Positions 1-6,141 of a stretch of DNA of 6,732 nucleotides are shown here, in pieces. Below the pieces are notes generated by a model, which saw only the letters and a list, made by a program, of their open reading frames with translations, searched no databases and was not told where the DNA came from. Location: assembly GCA_903828025.1 (NCBI GenBank), contig CAIKKO010000152.1, positions 1-6,732 of the forward strand. Reading direction: 5' to 3'. Each line of letters starts with the position of its first letter. Positions within the stretch are counted from its first letter, which is position 1. This DNA comes from an uncultured Sphingomonadales bacterium (GTDB lineage Bacteria > Pseudomonadota > Alphaproteobacteria > Sphingomonadales > Sphingomonadaceae). The translations under genes and the position numbers were made by a program.

Positions 1-1299
1 GACCATGATCGGTGCCATGTTGCGGGCATAATCGCGCATCCGGAAGTGCGTTACCGTCGCAAGCCACCACACGGCGAGCGGCATGATACCCGCCGTCACC
101 GCCAGCGCCTGCACCACCGCCACGATGCCGTGCGATGCGACAGCCACAATCGCCGTGCCTTGCACGAACGTGATGAACAGATTCCAACGCCATGCCACGC
201 TCGGCCGGCCAAGCGCGGCGAACGTCGGAAACACGTTGGCACCGAGCGCGAGGATCATCTGGGCCACAGCGAGATAAAACAGCACCACCGCACCCGTGGA
301 CCACTGGCTGCCGCCGTAAACCTTGAGAAACGCGCCCGGCGCCGCCGCGAGAATCAGCAGCGGCATGTTCAGGCAGAAATAAGTGAAGCGCACGGTTTGC
401 AGGAACGTCGCGCCAACTTGCGCGGGGTTGTCGCGCAGCCGCGCGAACGTCGGGTAGATCACGTTGTTGATCATCCCGGAAAGCTGCGTGAACACCAGTT
501 GGACGATCCGCGAACAGAGCACATAGAGCCCCACGACATCCACCGGGGCCACTTTGCCAAGCACCAGCTGCGGCAAGTTCAGCCACACGGCTCCGGTCAG
601 GCTGCCGAGCGAGAGGTGCAGGCCGATGGCCCAGATATCGGTCAAGTGGCGCCAGCCGAAGCGATGGAAGCTGGGCGATGGACCGGCCAGCCGCGACACG
701 ACGAACACGAAAAAGCCGATCAGCCCCTGCAGCGCAAACAGCGCGATGAGCCCCTGCCCGGCCAGCGCCAGCGCCAGCGCGGTGATCGCCGCGAGCAGCA
801 CGGCGAGGGTCTGCACCACCGCCAGCCGTGAAAACTCCAGCGCCTTCTGCGCCCGCGCGATGTCCACCGCACCAAGGCACATGAGCGGCACAAACAGCGC
901 TCCGATCACGACCGAACGGCCAACGTCGGCGGAATGGTAGAAATCTTGGGCAAAGGGGGCGGCGGCCAGCAAGACCCCGGCCGTCACCGCCGCGATCGCC
1001 ATCGACAGGAACTGCGCGGCACCGATATGCGCGCGCTCCATGTTCGGCAGCGCGATGATCGCCTGCGCCGCCCCGTTCATGCTGATGGTGTAGCCGAATG
1101 AAGCGCCCGCCCAGCCGATGCCGTAAAGCCCCATTTCGGCTGGCGTAACCAACCGGCTGATCAGCGCGAGGGCTCCCCCGGCGATGGCGATGCGGGCCAA
1201 AGTGGCAAATGTCGACCAGCTCATGTTGCGCACGAAGCTCTTGGCCTCGGCGACTTGCATGCCGGGAGCACCGGTCGCTGGGGTTTCCTTGTCAGCCAT
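1..1299 (-). CDS. Wzx-type polysaccharide flippase (MATE/MOP superfamily), C-terminus cut off by window edge
   Basis: The minus frame is open for 433 codons from ATG 1299 to the window edge without a stop. The protein is very hydrophobic, with repeated membrane segments (for example about residues 29-50, 94-115, 128-145, 160-200, 308-325, 336-355 and 373-413). It has family-like features: a short polar N-terminus, the EMGLYGIGWA stretch near residue 55, PTFARLRD near 283, and GRPSVAWRWN near 364, typical of PF13440-like oligosaccharide flippases. Such proteins move lipid-linked repeat units across the inner membrane. Family members are usually about 480-500 residues, so roughly 50-60 residues probably lie outside the window. 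The start overlaps the 3' end of the SGNH gene by 8 bases, which suggests translational coupling. A weak GGGA lies about 10 bases upstream. The substrate cannot be read from sequence. The class is fairly sure; teichuronate or colanate exporter-like relatives are the main alternative. Confidence 0.87.
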   Translation of the reverse strand, partial: MADKETPATGAPGMQVAEAKSFVRNMSWSTFATLARIAIAGGALALISRLVTPAEMGLYGIGWAGASFGYTISMNGAAQAIIALPNMERAHIGAAQFLSMAIAAVTAGVLLAAAPFAQDFYHSADVGRSVVIGALFVPLMCLGAVDIARAQKALEFSRLAVVQTLAVLLAAITALALALAGQGLIALFALQGLIGFFVFVVSRLAGPSPSFHRFGWRHLTDIWAIGLHLSLGSLTGAVWLNLPQLVLGKVAPVDVVGLYVLCSRIVQLVFTQLSGMINNVIYPTFARLRDNPAQVGATFLQTVRFTYFCLNMPLLILAAAPGAFLKVYGGSQWSTGAVVLFYLAVAQMILALGANVFPTFAALGRPSVAWRWNLFITFVQGTAIVAVASHGIVAVVQALAVTAGIMPLAVWWLATVTHFRMRDYARNMAPIMV

Positions 1300-2284
1300 G
1301 GCCGATCAATCCCGTCACGCCCGCGCTGCGCAGAATGGGCTGCGCGAGCCGACAGAAAGTTGCGTTGCCGCGCGCGCTCCAGTGGGTGTCGTAAGGCAGG
1401 AAATCGCCGAATTCGAACGCATCGCGCGGCAGCGCCGCCGTGATGACATGCCCCGCCACCCGGCCTGCAAAGGCATTCCAGAACGCGTCATAGCCCGATG
1501 CGAGGGTCTGCAACTGCTGCGACCAGCCCCGCTCGGCGGCGAGTTCTTCCTTGATCGGCACACGCAGGGCCACAACTTTGTCGAAGCGCGCGAACAGCGC
1601 ATTGAAATGGCCCATGACCTCCTCGAACAGTCCGGTCTGGGCCGCCAGATCGAGGTGGCAGTACCCCGCGTTGAAGTACCACGGTTCCCCGCCGATCCGC
1701 GCATAATGCGCCAGCCCTGAGCCGGTCTTGGCCACTTCCTTCGCCAGCCAGCGCGGCAGCAGTTTGAGCGTGCTGGCGCGGTCGGCCTTCCAGCGCATGA
1801 CGCTGAAGATGTCACGCCCTGCGCGGTCGGCAGTGAGATAGCCTTGCGCGGTCTTCCACACATTGGGATGATACACATACAGCAGCGTTTCGCCGCTGCC
1901 GGTATAGAGATCGTCGAGCACGCGGATCTGGTTCTGCGGGCCGACCGGCATGGCGGCATTGAACCATTGGCCCGGCTCCAGCAGCTGCTCGTACCAGTTA
2001 TCGCCATTGTCGACCGACAGCCCCATGGCAAACGATGTGCCGAGCAGCACGCGCGGCGCATCGGTGGCCATCGGCCCGCGCAAACCAAGCCGGTTCGACC
2101 TGAAGCTGAAGCCGAGTTCCGGTTTCGCAAGGTCGAGATCAGGCTGAAACCGGATGCCGTGGCGCGGATCGGGGGCGAGCAGCTGCAGCCAGCGCCGACC
2201 GTTCAGCGGATTGGTGAAATTGACCCGCCGCAGCCGGTCCGGCCAGACCATCGCCGCCAGTCCCGAGATTGCTGCCCCGCGCAT
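1292..2284 (-). CDS. SGNH/GDSL hydrolase-like protein, possible glycan O-acyl-modifying enzyme
   Basis: The protein has 330 residues from ATG 2284. A longer reading from ATG 2335 exists, but its 17 extra residues lie inside the upstream dehydrogenase gene and look like out-of-frame translation. The chosen ATG starts one base after that gene's TGA (TGAAATG). NRLGLRG (64-70) followed by VLLGTSFAMG (79-88) matches block I of SGNH proteins, with S84 the likely nucleophile, although the usual GDS is GTS here. DTHWSARGN (299-307) matches block V, with D299 or D298 and H301 completing the site. This arrangement resembles AlgX/AlgJ-like and DHHW-type SGNH proteins, which transfer or remove acyl groups on polysaccharides. 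No convincing signal peptide or membrane segment is visible, so its cell location is unclear. Its position between sugar-activation genes and the flippase supports a role in modifying the glycan. The acceptor and acyl group are unknown, and a non-catalytic role is possible. Confidence 0.8.
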   Translation of the reverse strand: MRGAAISGLAAMVWPDRLRRVNFTNPLNGRRWLQLLAPDPRHGIRFQPDLDLAKPELGFSFRSNRLGLRGPMATDAPRVLLGTSFAMGLSVDNGDNWYEQLLEPGQWFNAAMPVGPQNQIRVLDDLYTGSGETLLYVYHPNVWKTAQGYLTADRAGRDIFSVMRWKADRASTLKLLPRWLAKEVAKTGSGLAHYARIGGEPWYFNAGYCHLDLAAQTGLFEEVMGHFNALFARFDKVVALRVPIKEELAAERGWSQQLQTLASGYDAFWNAFAGRVAGHVITAALPRDAFEFGDFLPYDTHWSARGNATFCRLAQPILRSAGVTGLIGHG

Positions 2285-2285
2285 T

Positions 2286-3221
2286 TCAATCGGCCAGGAT
2301 TCCGTCGAGATTCGCCAGCGTATTGGCGTGGACATGCTCCACCGCCGAGTGGAGGTTGTTGGCGTTGTGGCTGCCCAGCACCACGTTCGGCAGGCGGCGC
2401 AGCGCGCTATCCATCGGCAGCGGCTCTTCCTCGAACACGTCGAGCCCCGCGCCCGCGATCTGCCCGGCTTCCAGCGCCGCGATCAGCGCCGCTTCGTCCA
2501 CCAGCGGCCCGCGCCCGACATTGACCACGATGGCTTCCGGCTTCATCAGCGCAAGCCGCGCGGCGTTGATGATATGGCGGTTTTCCGCGGTCAGGTTGCA
2601 AGCGAGTGCCACCACGTCGGCCTCAGCCATCAGCGCGTCCACGTCCATGAAGGTCACGCCCTCCATATCGGGCCGCGCGGCGGCGAGCGGCGGGTCGTGC
2701 GCGATAATGGTCATGCCGCAGCCCCGCGCCCGCCGGGCGATGCCCTGCCCAATCGCGCCGTAGCCGATCAGGCCCAAAGTCCGGCCAAACAGCCCGAGCC
2801 CGCGCGGCTTGGGCCACTCGCCTGCCCGCACCCCCTGATCAATCGCGAGCAGCGAGCGGGTGAGCATGAGCATGTAGCCAATCGCCACTTCGGCAACGGC
2901 TTCGGAGAACGCGGCCGGGCTGTTCTTCACCGGAATGCCCAGCTCCGCCGCCGCCGCAAGGTCGATGCTGTCGAGCCCGGTGCCCCACTTGGCAATGCCT
3001 TTGAGGCGCGGCAGGTGCGCTTCGAGCACCGCGCGCGTGATGCGGTCATCGCCCGCCAGCCAGCCGTCGAACTGGCCCGCAAAGCCAAGGCACGCGTCTT
3101 CGCTGAGGAACTGGTCGACCTCGGGAAACACCGGCTCCCACCCGCGCGCGCGGATTTCCGCCTCGAAGCGGGGGCGCTCGTTCAGCATCATGATGTTCGA
3201 CACGAGGATGCGCTTGGTCAT
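2286..3221 (-). CDS. NAD(P)-dependent D-2-hydroxyacid dehydrogenase (phosphoglycerate dehydrogenase-like)
   Basis: This complete 311-residue protein reversibly reduces a 2-keto acid to a D-2-hydroxy acid in the cytoplasm, judging by family. The Rossmann motif GYGAIG is at 153-158 and an acidic residue follows at D176 (HDPP), which favours NAD over NADP. The catalytic triad fits the family: R237 in NVGRGPLVDE, E266 in DVFEEEP, and H285 in GSHNANN. Length is normal for formate/glycerate-dehydrogenase-type members that lack the C-terminal ACT domain of SerA. The start at ATG 3221 is supported by GGAAGG seven bases upstream. It lies three bases after the cytidylyltransferase stop, and its own TGA is one base before the next ATG, so it is embedded in the operon. 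The substrate cannot be told from sequence. The setting suggests a sugar-derived keto acid or a lactate/glycerate-type decoration rather than serine synthesis. Confidence 0.92.
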   Translation of the reverse strand: MTKRILVSNIMMLNERPRFEAEIRARGWEPVFPEVDQFLSEDACLGFAGQFDGWLAGDDRITRAVLEAHLPRLKGIAKWGTGLDSIDLAAAAELGIPVKNSPAAFSEAVAEVAIGYMLMLTRSLLAIDQGVRAGEWPKPRGLGLFGRTLGLIGYGAIGQGIARRARGCGMTIIAHDPPLAAARPDMEGVTFMDVDALMAEADVVALACNLTAENRHIINAARLALMKPEAIVVNVGRGPLVDEAALIAALEAGQIAGAGLDVFEEEPLPMDSALRRLPNVVLGSHNANNLHSAVEHVHANTLANLDGILAD

Positions 3222-3224
3222 GGC

Positions 3225-3908
3225 TCAGCCTTCCGCCACACTATCGGCCGAAGCCGCGAGCAGCGCCTCGGCCACGTCGAGATCGCTCTGCGTCTTGATC
3301 ACATGGCCCGAAATCGCGCTGACCGGGAAGAAGCCGACCGAACCGGCATAGGTCGCGGTCTGGCCCGCAGCTTTGGCGGCAAGGAACGTCTCGCGGGTCC
3401 AGCCGGTGATCGACCACGTGATGCGCTGCACCGGGGTCAGGTCCTGGCTGTTGGTCTTTTCGGCGAACGTGAAGTTGACCGGCACGCCCTGAAACGCGAC
3501 CTCGATCTGATCCTCGATGCACGAGAGCATCACGTCATGCGTGCTGCCCTGCCATGCCGTGACGAAACCCTGCACTTCGGCTGCCGTCAGCAGCGGCGCG
3601 ATCGAATGGACCTGCACCAGCCGCTCGCAATCATGCACCCCAAAGAATTCGGTGACGAAATCTTCCGAAGTGGCGTTGTTGTTGCCCAGCTCCTCCGGGC
3701 GCTGGTGGAAGCGCGCGTTTTCGGCTTCGGCAATCGGGCCGAACTCGGCGTTTTCCGAATTGACCCAGATCTCGTCGAAGCACCCGGCCTCATGGCACTT
3801 GCGGATCGCGCGCACGATCAGCGGCACGCCCTGCAATTCGCGCAAGTTCTTCTTGGCGAGGCGCTGCGAGCCCATGCGGGCGGGGATCATGGCGATAGTC
3901 TTGCCCAT
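3225..3908 (-). CDS. CMP-sugar (acylneuraminate-type) cytidylyltransferase
   Basis: This complete 227-residue protein is of the NeuA/KdsB-like nucleotidyltransferase class, which transfers CMP from CTP to a sugar with pyrophosphate release. The N-terminal nucleotide-binding signature IPARMGSQRLAKKNL (8-22) is clear. Further family landmarks are VNSENAEF (49-56), RPEELGNNNATSEDF (70-84), LVQVHSIAPLLTAAEV (97-112) and a C-terminal DLDVAEAL (209-216). The usual QPTSPLR-type loop reads VHSIAPLL here, so the sugar-binding side has diverged from true sialate synthetases. There is no extra C-terminal phosphatase or acetylhydrolase domain; a separate phosphatase gene sits six bases upstream. The ATG at 3908 places the signature at the expected distance from the N-terminus, with GGAG about ten bases upstream. 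The sugar could be a nonulosonate, a ulosonate or another sugar acid; use of another NTP cannot be excluded. Confidence 0.88.
   Translation of the reverse strand: MGKTIAMIPARMGSQRLAKKNLRELQGVPLIVRAIRKCHEAGCFDEIWVNSENAEFGPIAEAENARFHQRPEELGNNNATSEDFVTEFFGVHDCERLVQVHSIAPLLTAAEVQGFVTAWQGSTHDVMLSCIEDQIEVAFQGVPVNFTFAEKTNSQDLTPVQRITWSITGWTRETFLAAKAAGQTATYAGSVGFFPVSAISGHVIKTQSDLDVAEALLAASADSVAEG
3229..3234 (-). promoter_or_regulatory. Ribosome binding site of the D-2-hydroxyacid dehydrogenase gene
   Basis: The minus strand reads GGAAGG, seven bases ahead of ATG 3221. It lies within the last codons of the cytidylyltransferase gene, so the dehydrogenase can be initiated directly as well as by coupling from the upstream stop three bases away. 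Confidence 0.65.
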
Positions 3909-3914
3909 CGGCGG

Positions 3915-4691
3915 TCAACTCCGGCTGGATCGAAGGAAAGGGGTGAGAATGGCCGCAAGCTCGTCGGCGATGGCGGGATGCGCGCACAGGCAGTGCTGCT
4001 TCGCGGCGGGGCGCGCGGCTTCTGCCGGATCGAGCATGGCCTCATAGAACGCACCGGCTTCGGTCGCGATCAGGCGCCCGGCCGCGTCGTCCCACAGCCG
4101 CGCCTCGATCGAGGCATTGAAGGCCAGCGCCCCTTGCGCCACCGCGCAAAGCTGCAGCGCCTGCGAGCCGAAATTGCGCAGCTTGCCGAAGCGGCGGAGC
4201 GTGCGGAACCCGTCCGAACCGTCCAGCGTGTCGAGCAGCCCGGTGGACAGCGCCATCAGCGATTGCGGCGGCGTCCCGGCGAGCGAGAGGCGGACATCGT
4301 TGCGCCATGCGCCGCCGCCTGCCTCCGCCGCATAGACCGTGCCGCTATCAATCGCGACGACCGCCGCCATCGTGCTGACGCCGTTCTCGACATAGGCGAC
4401 CGATACTGCTGCGAACGGCAGCCCCGCGATCCAGTTGCTCGTGCCGTCGAGCGGATCGACCACCACCGCGCGGGGCGGGAGCAGCTCGTCTTCGGCAATG
4501 CTTTCCTCGCCCAGCACCGGCACGCCGAACAGCGGGCCCAGCACGGTGCGCAGATGGTCTTCCAGCCGCCGGTCCATGTCGGTCACGAAATCGTGCAGGC
4601 TCTTCTGCTCGATGGCCTGCGGCCGCACGCCGCTGGCCATGGCGGCGGCCTCCGCGACATGCGCGGCAAGCAGGGCCAGCGTCGGCTTCAT
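3915..4691 (-). CDS. Inositol monophosphatase-family sugar phosphatase
   Basis: This complete 258-residue Mg-dependent phosphatase belongs to the IMPase/FIG superfamily (SuhB, HisN and CysQ relatives). All metal-site motifs are visible: GEES at 61-64, the signature DPLDGTSNW at 79-87 with D79, D82 and T84, and LWDDAAG at 199-205 with D201 or D202. A TD pair at 37-38 (FVTDMD) fits the usual upstream VTxxD motif. Its ATG overlaps the hydratase stop as ATGA, a standard translational-coupling junction, with GGAAG about ten bases upstream. In this operon it probably removes a phosphate from a sugar-phosphate intermediate before or after CMP activation, a step often done by HAD enzymes (KdsC, GmhB) in comparable pathways. 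It could instead act on inositol phosphate or histidinol phosphate, but the neighbours do not favour that. The family is certain, the substrate is not. Confidence 0.92.
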   Translation of the reverse strand: MKPTLALLAAHVAEAAAMASGVRPQAIEQKSLHDFVTDMDRRLEDHLRTVLGPLFGVPVLGEESIAEDELLPPRAVVVDPLDGTSNWIAGLPFAAVSVAYVENGVSTMAAVVAIDSGTVYAAEAGGGAWRNDVRLSLAGTPPQSLMALSTGLLDTLDGSDGFRTLRRFGKLRNFGSQALQLCAVAQGALAFNASIEARLWDDAAGRLIATEAGAFYEAMLDPAEAARPAAKQHCLCAHPAIADELAAILTPFLRSSRS

Positions 4692-5500
4692 GCCTGAACC
4701 GCTTCCGGGGACGGCAGCAGATCGAGCGTGAACACTGGCTCCCCCGCGAAGGCGAGGCCGATCGCGCGGCCATCGGTCGGCAGATCAATGCAGGGGGTGA
4801 TTCCGCCGGTCGAGATCCACTGGCCCCGGCTGAGCGCAACGCCGTGGCGTCCAGCCTCGACCACAAAGCCCAGCGCAGCCTCCATCGGGCTCATCAGCAG
4901 CGCTGCGGGCGCAGCCGCCGCCGCCGCCTTGGTGCCGCCGATCAGGATTGCGATCTCGCTGGCGATGGCCGGGTCCAGCACATTGGCGCGCGGGGGGCCG
5001 AGGAACAGCGCGCCCGCCGCACAGCGGTCGGTCAGCAGTGCGGTCAGCCCGGCTTCGGGGATATTGATGATGCACGAATAGGGCGCTTCGAGCGCCGGGG
5101 TCCAGGCATCGAATAGTGTTTCGGGCGCGGCGCTCTCCGCCAGACGCGCGGCATCGCCGGGGGCGATATCGACCGCGAGGCGGAAGGCGATCTCGGCCTC
5201 GGCCCGGAACACCGGCGGCGGCATAAGCGCCGGGCTCGTGCCCAGCGTCCAGATTTCCTCGGCGTACAGCGCGCCGAAATAGATCGTCTCCGTCTGGAAC
5301 GTTGCGCGCGTGCCGGCCGTCGTCGCGCCCAGCTTCCACGCGCCGACCGGCTTGCCGGCCCGTTCCACGGTCTCGCCCGCAAGGGCATAAGCAGCCGCAG
5401 CATCGCCCGGCAGTTCGCCGGGCGAGACCACGCGCCGCGCGCGCCCGGCCCGCAGGGCCAGGAGTTCCTCAGGCGTCACGCGCGCGGCTCTTTCGGACAT
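4688..5500 (-). CDS. 2-keto-4-pentenoate hydratase / fumarylacetoacetate hydrolase superfamily protein
   Basis: The protein has 270 residues from ATG 5500, close to the length of MhpD-type hydratases. A longer frame up to 5593 only adds residues that overlap the isomerase gene. Family landmarks occur in order: GAWKLGATT (53-61, K56), FRAEAEIAF (98-106) with E101 and E103 as likely metal ligands, TPALEAPYS (134-142) with E138 as third ligand, LTDRCAAGALFLG (156-168), and the C-terminal WISTGGITPC (228-237). Known relatives hydrate 2-hydroxy-penta-2,4-dienoate, decarboxylate or cleave related 2-keto acids in aromatic catabolism, using a divalent metal. No other aromatic-degradation gene is present, so a sugar-derived 2-keto acid is a more likely substrate. 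No Shine-Dalgarno is visible. The ATG follows the isomerase stop by eight bases. A GTG at codon 8 preceded by AAAGAG is an alternative start. The family is well supported, the function is open. Confidence 0.85.
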   Translation of the reverse strand: MSERAARVTPEELLALRAGRARRVVSPGELPGDAAAAYALAGETVERAGKPVGAWKLGATTAGTRATFQTETIYFGALYAEEIWTLGTSPALMPPPVFRAEAEIAFRLAVDIAPGDAARLAESAAPETLFDAWTPALEAPYSCIINIPEAGLTALLTDRCAAGALFLGPPRANVLDPAIASEIAILIGGTKAAAAAAPAALLMSPMEAALGFVVEAGRHGVALSRGQWISTGGITPCIDLPTDGRAIGLAFAGEPVFTLDLLPSPEAVQA

Positions 5501-5508
5501 TACCGGGA

Positions 5509-6081
5509 TCAGAGTTCGTAGGCGCGGGTTTCGTAGACCGGGCTGCCGATCAGCAGGTCGATCGTTGCCGTGATCCAGATGCAGTGCACGCATTCGACGA
5601 GGTTGTACGCGTCGCTCGGCACGTGGAAGGCAAGGTCGGAGAGCTGCTTCAGGGGGTTGTTCGGATCGCGGCCGGTAAAGCTCACCACCGGCAGGCCGGC
5701 CTCGCGCGCAAACTTGGCGGCATTGACCACCGAAGGCGAAGTGCCCGAAACCGAGATCAGCACCACGGCGTCCTCGGGCTTGTAGTGATGCTCGATCGCC
5801 TTGGCCATCCAGTGGTCATAGCCAAAGTCGTTGGCAAAGCAGGTGATCAGGTTGGGATCGTGGAAGGTCATCGAACGGACCTTGCCCTGCTTGGTGAAAT
5901 CGACCGCGCCGTGTTCGGCAGCCGATGCGCTGGCCCCGTTGCCCGCGAACATCTGCTTGCCGCCGGCATTGCGCACGCGCGTGGCCAGTTCGCCGTACTG
6001 TTCGATCAGCGGATAGACTTCCGCCGGGAACGACAGACGGCGATACTCGTCGAAGTAGGCGTCCAGGAATTCTTTGCTCAT
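5509..6081 (-). CDS. SIS-domain phosphosugar isomerase (GmhA-like)
   Basis: This complete 190-residue protein matches the length of GmhA sedoheptulose-7-phosphate isomerases. The first phosphosugar-binding loop reads FAGNGASASAAEHGAVDF (45-62), equivalent to GNGGSAADAQH in GmhA. The second SIS motif, ISVSGTSPSVVNAAKFA (109-125), carries the serine/threonine phosphate-binding residues S112, T114 and S115. E56, near the position of the GmhA catalytic glutamate, and H166 in VECVHCIW, near its helix histidine, are retained. A longer frame to 6126 exists, but ATG 6081 is preceded by a strong GAGGAG at eight bases, so that start is preferred. The protein probably interconverts an aldose and ketose phosphate in the cytoplasm as an early step of sugar-precursor synthesis. 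It follows the dehydrogenase after a 60-base gap and precedes the hydratase-family gene by eight bases. Whether it makes a heptose phosphate or another sugar phosphate cannot be decided here. Confidence 0.88.
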   Translation of the reverse strand: MSKEFLDAYFDEYRRLSFPAEVYPLIEQYGELATRVRNAGGKQMFAGNGASASAAEHGAVDFTKQGKVRSMTFHDPNLITCFANDFGYDHWMAKAIEHHYKPEDAVVLISVSGTSPSVVNAAKFAREAGLPVVSFTGRDPNNPLKQLSDLAFHVPSDAYNLVECVHCIWITATIDLLIGSPVYETRAYEL

Positions 6082-6089
6082 GGTGGATA

Positions 6090-6095
6090 CTCCTC
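6090..6095 (-). promoter_or_regulatory. Strong ribosome binding site of the SIS isomerase gene
   Basis: The minus strand reads GAGGAG, eight bases ahead of ATG 6081. It is the best Shine-Dalgarno in the window. It decides the start in favour of 6081 over the upstream in-frame ATG at 6126. It stands in the only intergenic gap long enough for independent initiation. Confidence 0.8.
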
Positions 6096-6098
6096 TGT

Positions 6099-6112
6099 GC
6101 GCCCTGCGGCGC
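6099..6112 (-). other. Small GC-rich inverted repeat just upstream of the isomerase ribosome binding site
   Basis: The minus-strand RNA can form a perfect 5-base stem (GCGCC and GGCGC) with a four-base loop (GCAG), ending three bases before the GAGGAG site. No U-run follows, so it is not a rho-independent terminator. It could protect or space the processed mRNA, or it may be chance in GC-rich sequence. Confidence 0.25.
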
Positions 6113-6141
6113 GGCTGGATGCGCAAAATGCGGTAAGCGGG

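Noticed and set aside
46..831. Plus-strand open frame of 261 codons antisense to the flippase gene
   Set aside because: It is codon-aligned with the flippase on the other strand. The product is a low-complexity Arg/His/Gln-rich sequence, while the minus strand gives a coherent membrane protein.
2285..2335. Longer start of the SGNH gene at ATG 2335
   Set aside because: The 17 extra residues fall wholly inside the dehydrogenase coding region in another frame and do not resemble the family. ATG 2284 lies one base after that gene's stop.
1184..2524. Plus-strand open frames of 178 and 226 codons (1184-1720, 1844-2524)
   Set aside because: They are codon-aligned mirror images of the SGNH gene and the end of the dehydrogenase gene, with no recognisable domain and no ribosome binding site worth noting.
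2154..4697. An 847-codon plus-strand open frame antisense to four genes
   Set aside because: Its codons are the exact reverse complements of codons of three minus-strand genes (2286-3221, 3225-3908 and 3915-4691 are all in the same register, because their gaps are 3 and 6 bases). It stays open simply because those genes avoid TTA, CTA and TCA. The translation is rich in Arg, His and Gln and shows no family motif.
5501..5593. Longer start of the hydratase-family gene at 5593
   Set aside because: The extra 31 residues overlap the isomerase coding region out of frame. The family's usual length is met from ATG 5500.
6099..6112. Rho-independent terminator in the 60-base gap
   Set aside because: The stem has only five base pairs and no U-run follows on the minus strand, and a strong ribosome binding site comes directly after it.
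6082..6126. Longer start of the isomerase gene at ATG 6126
   Set aside because: The extension is Arg-rich, translates through the ribosome binding site at 6090-6095, and makes the protein longer than GmhA relatives.
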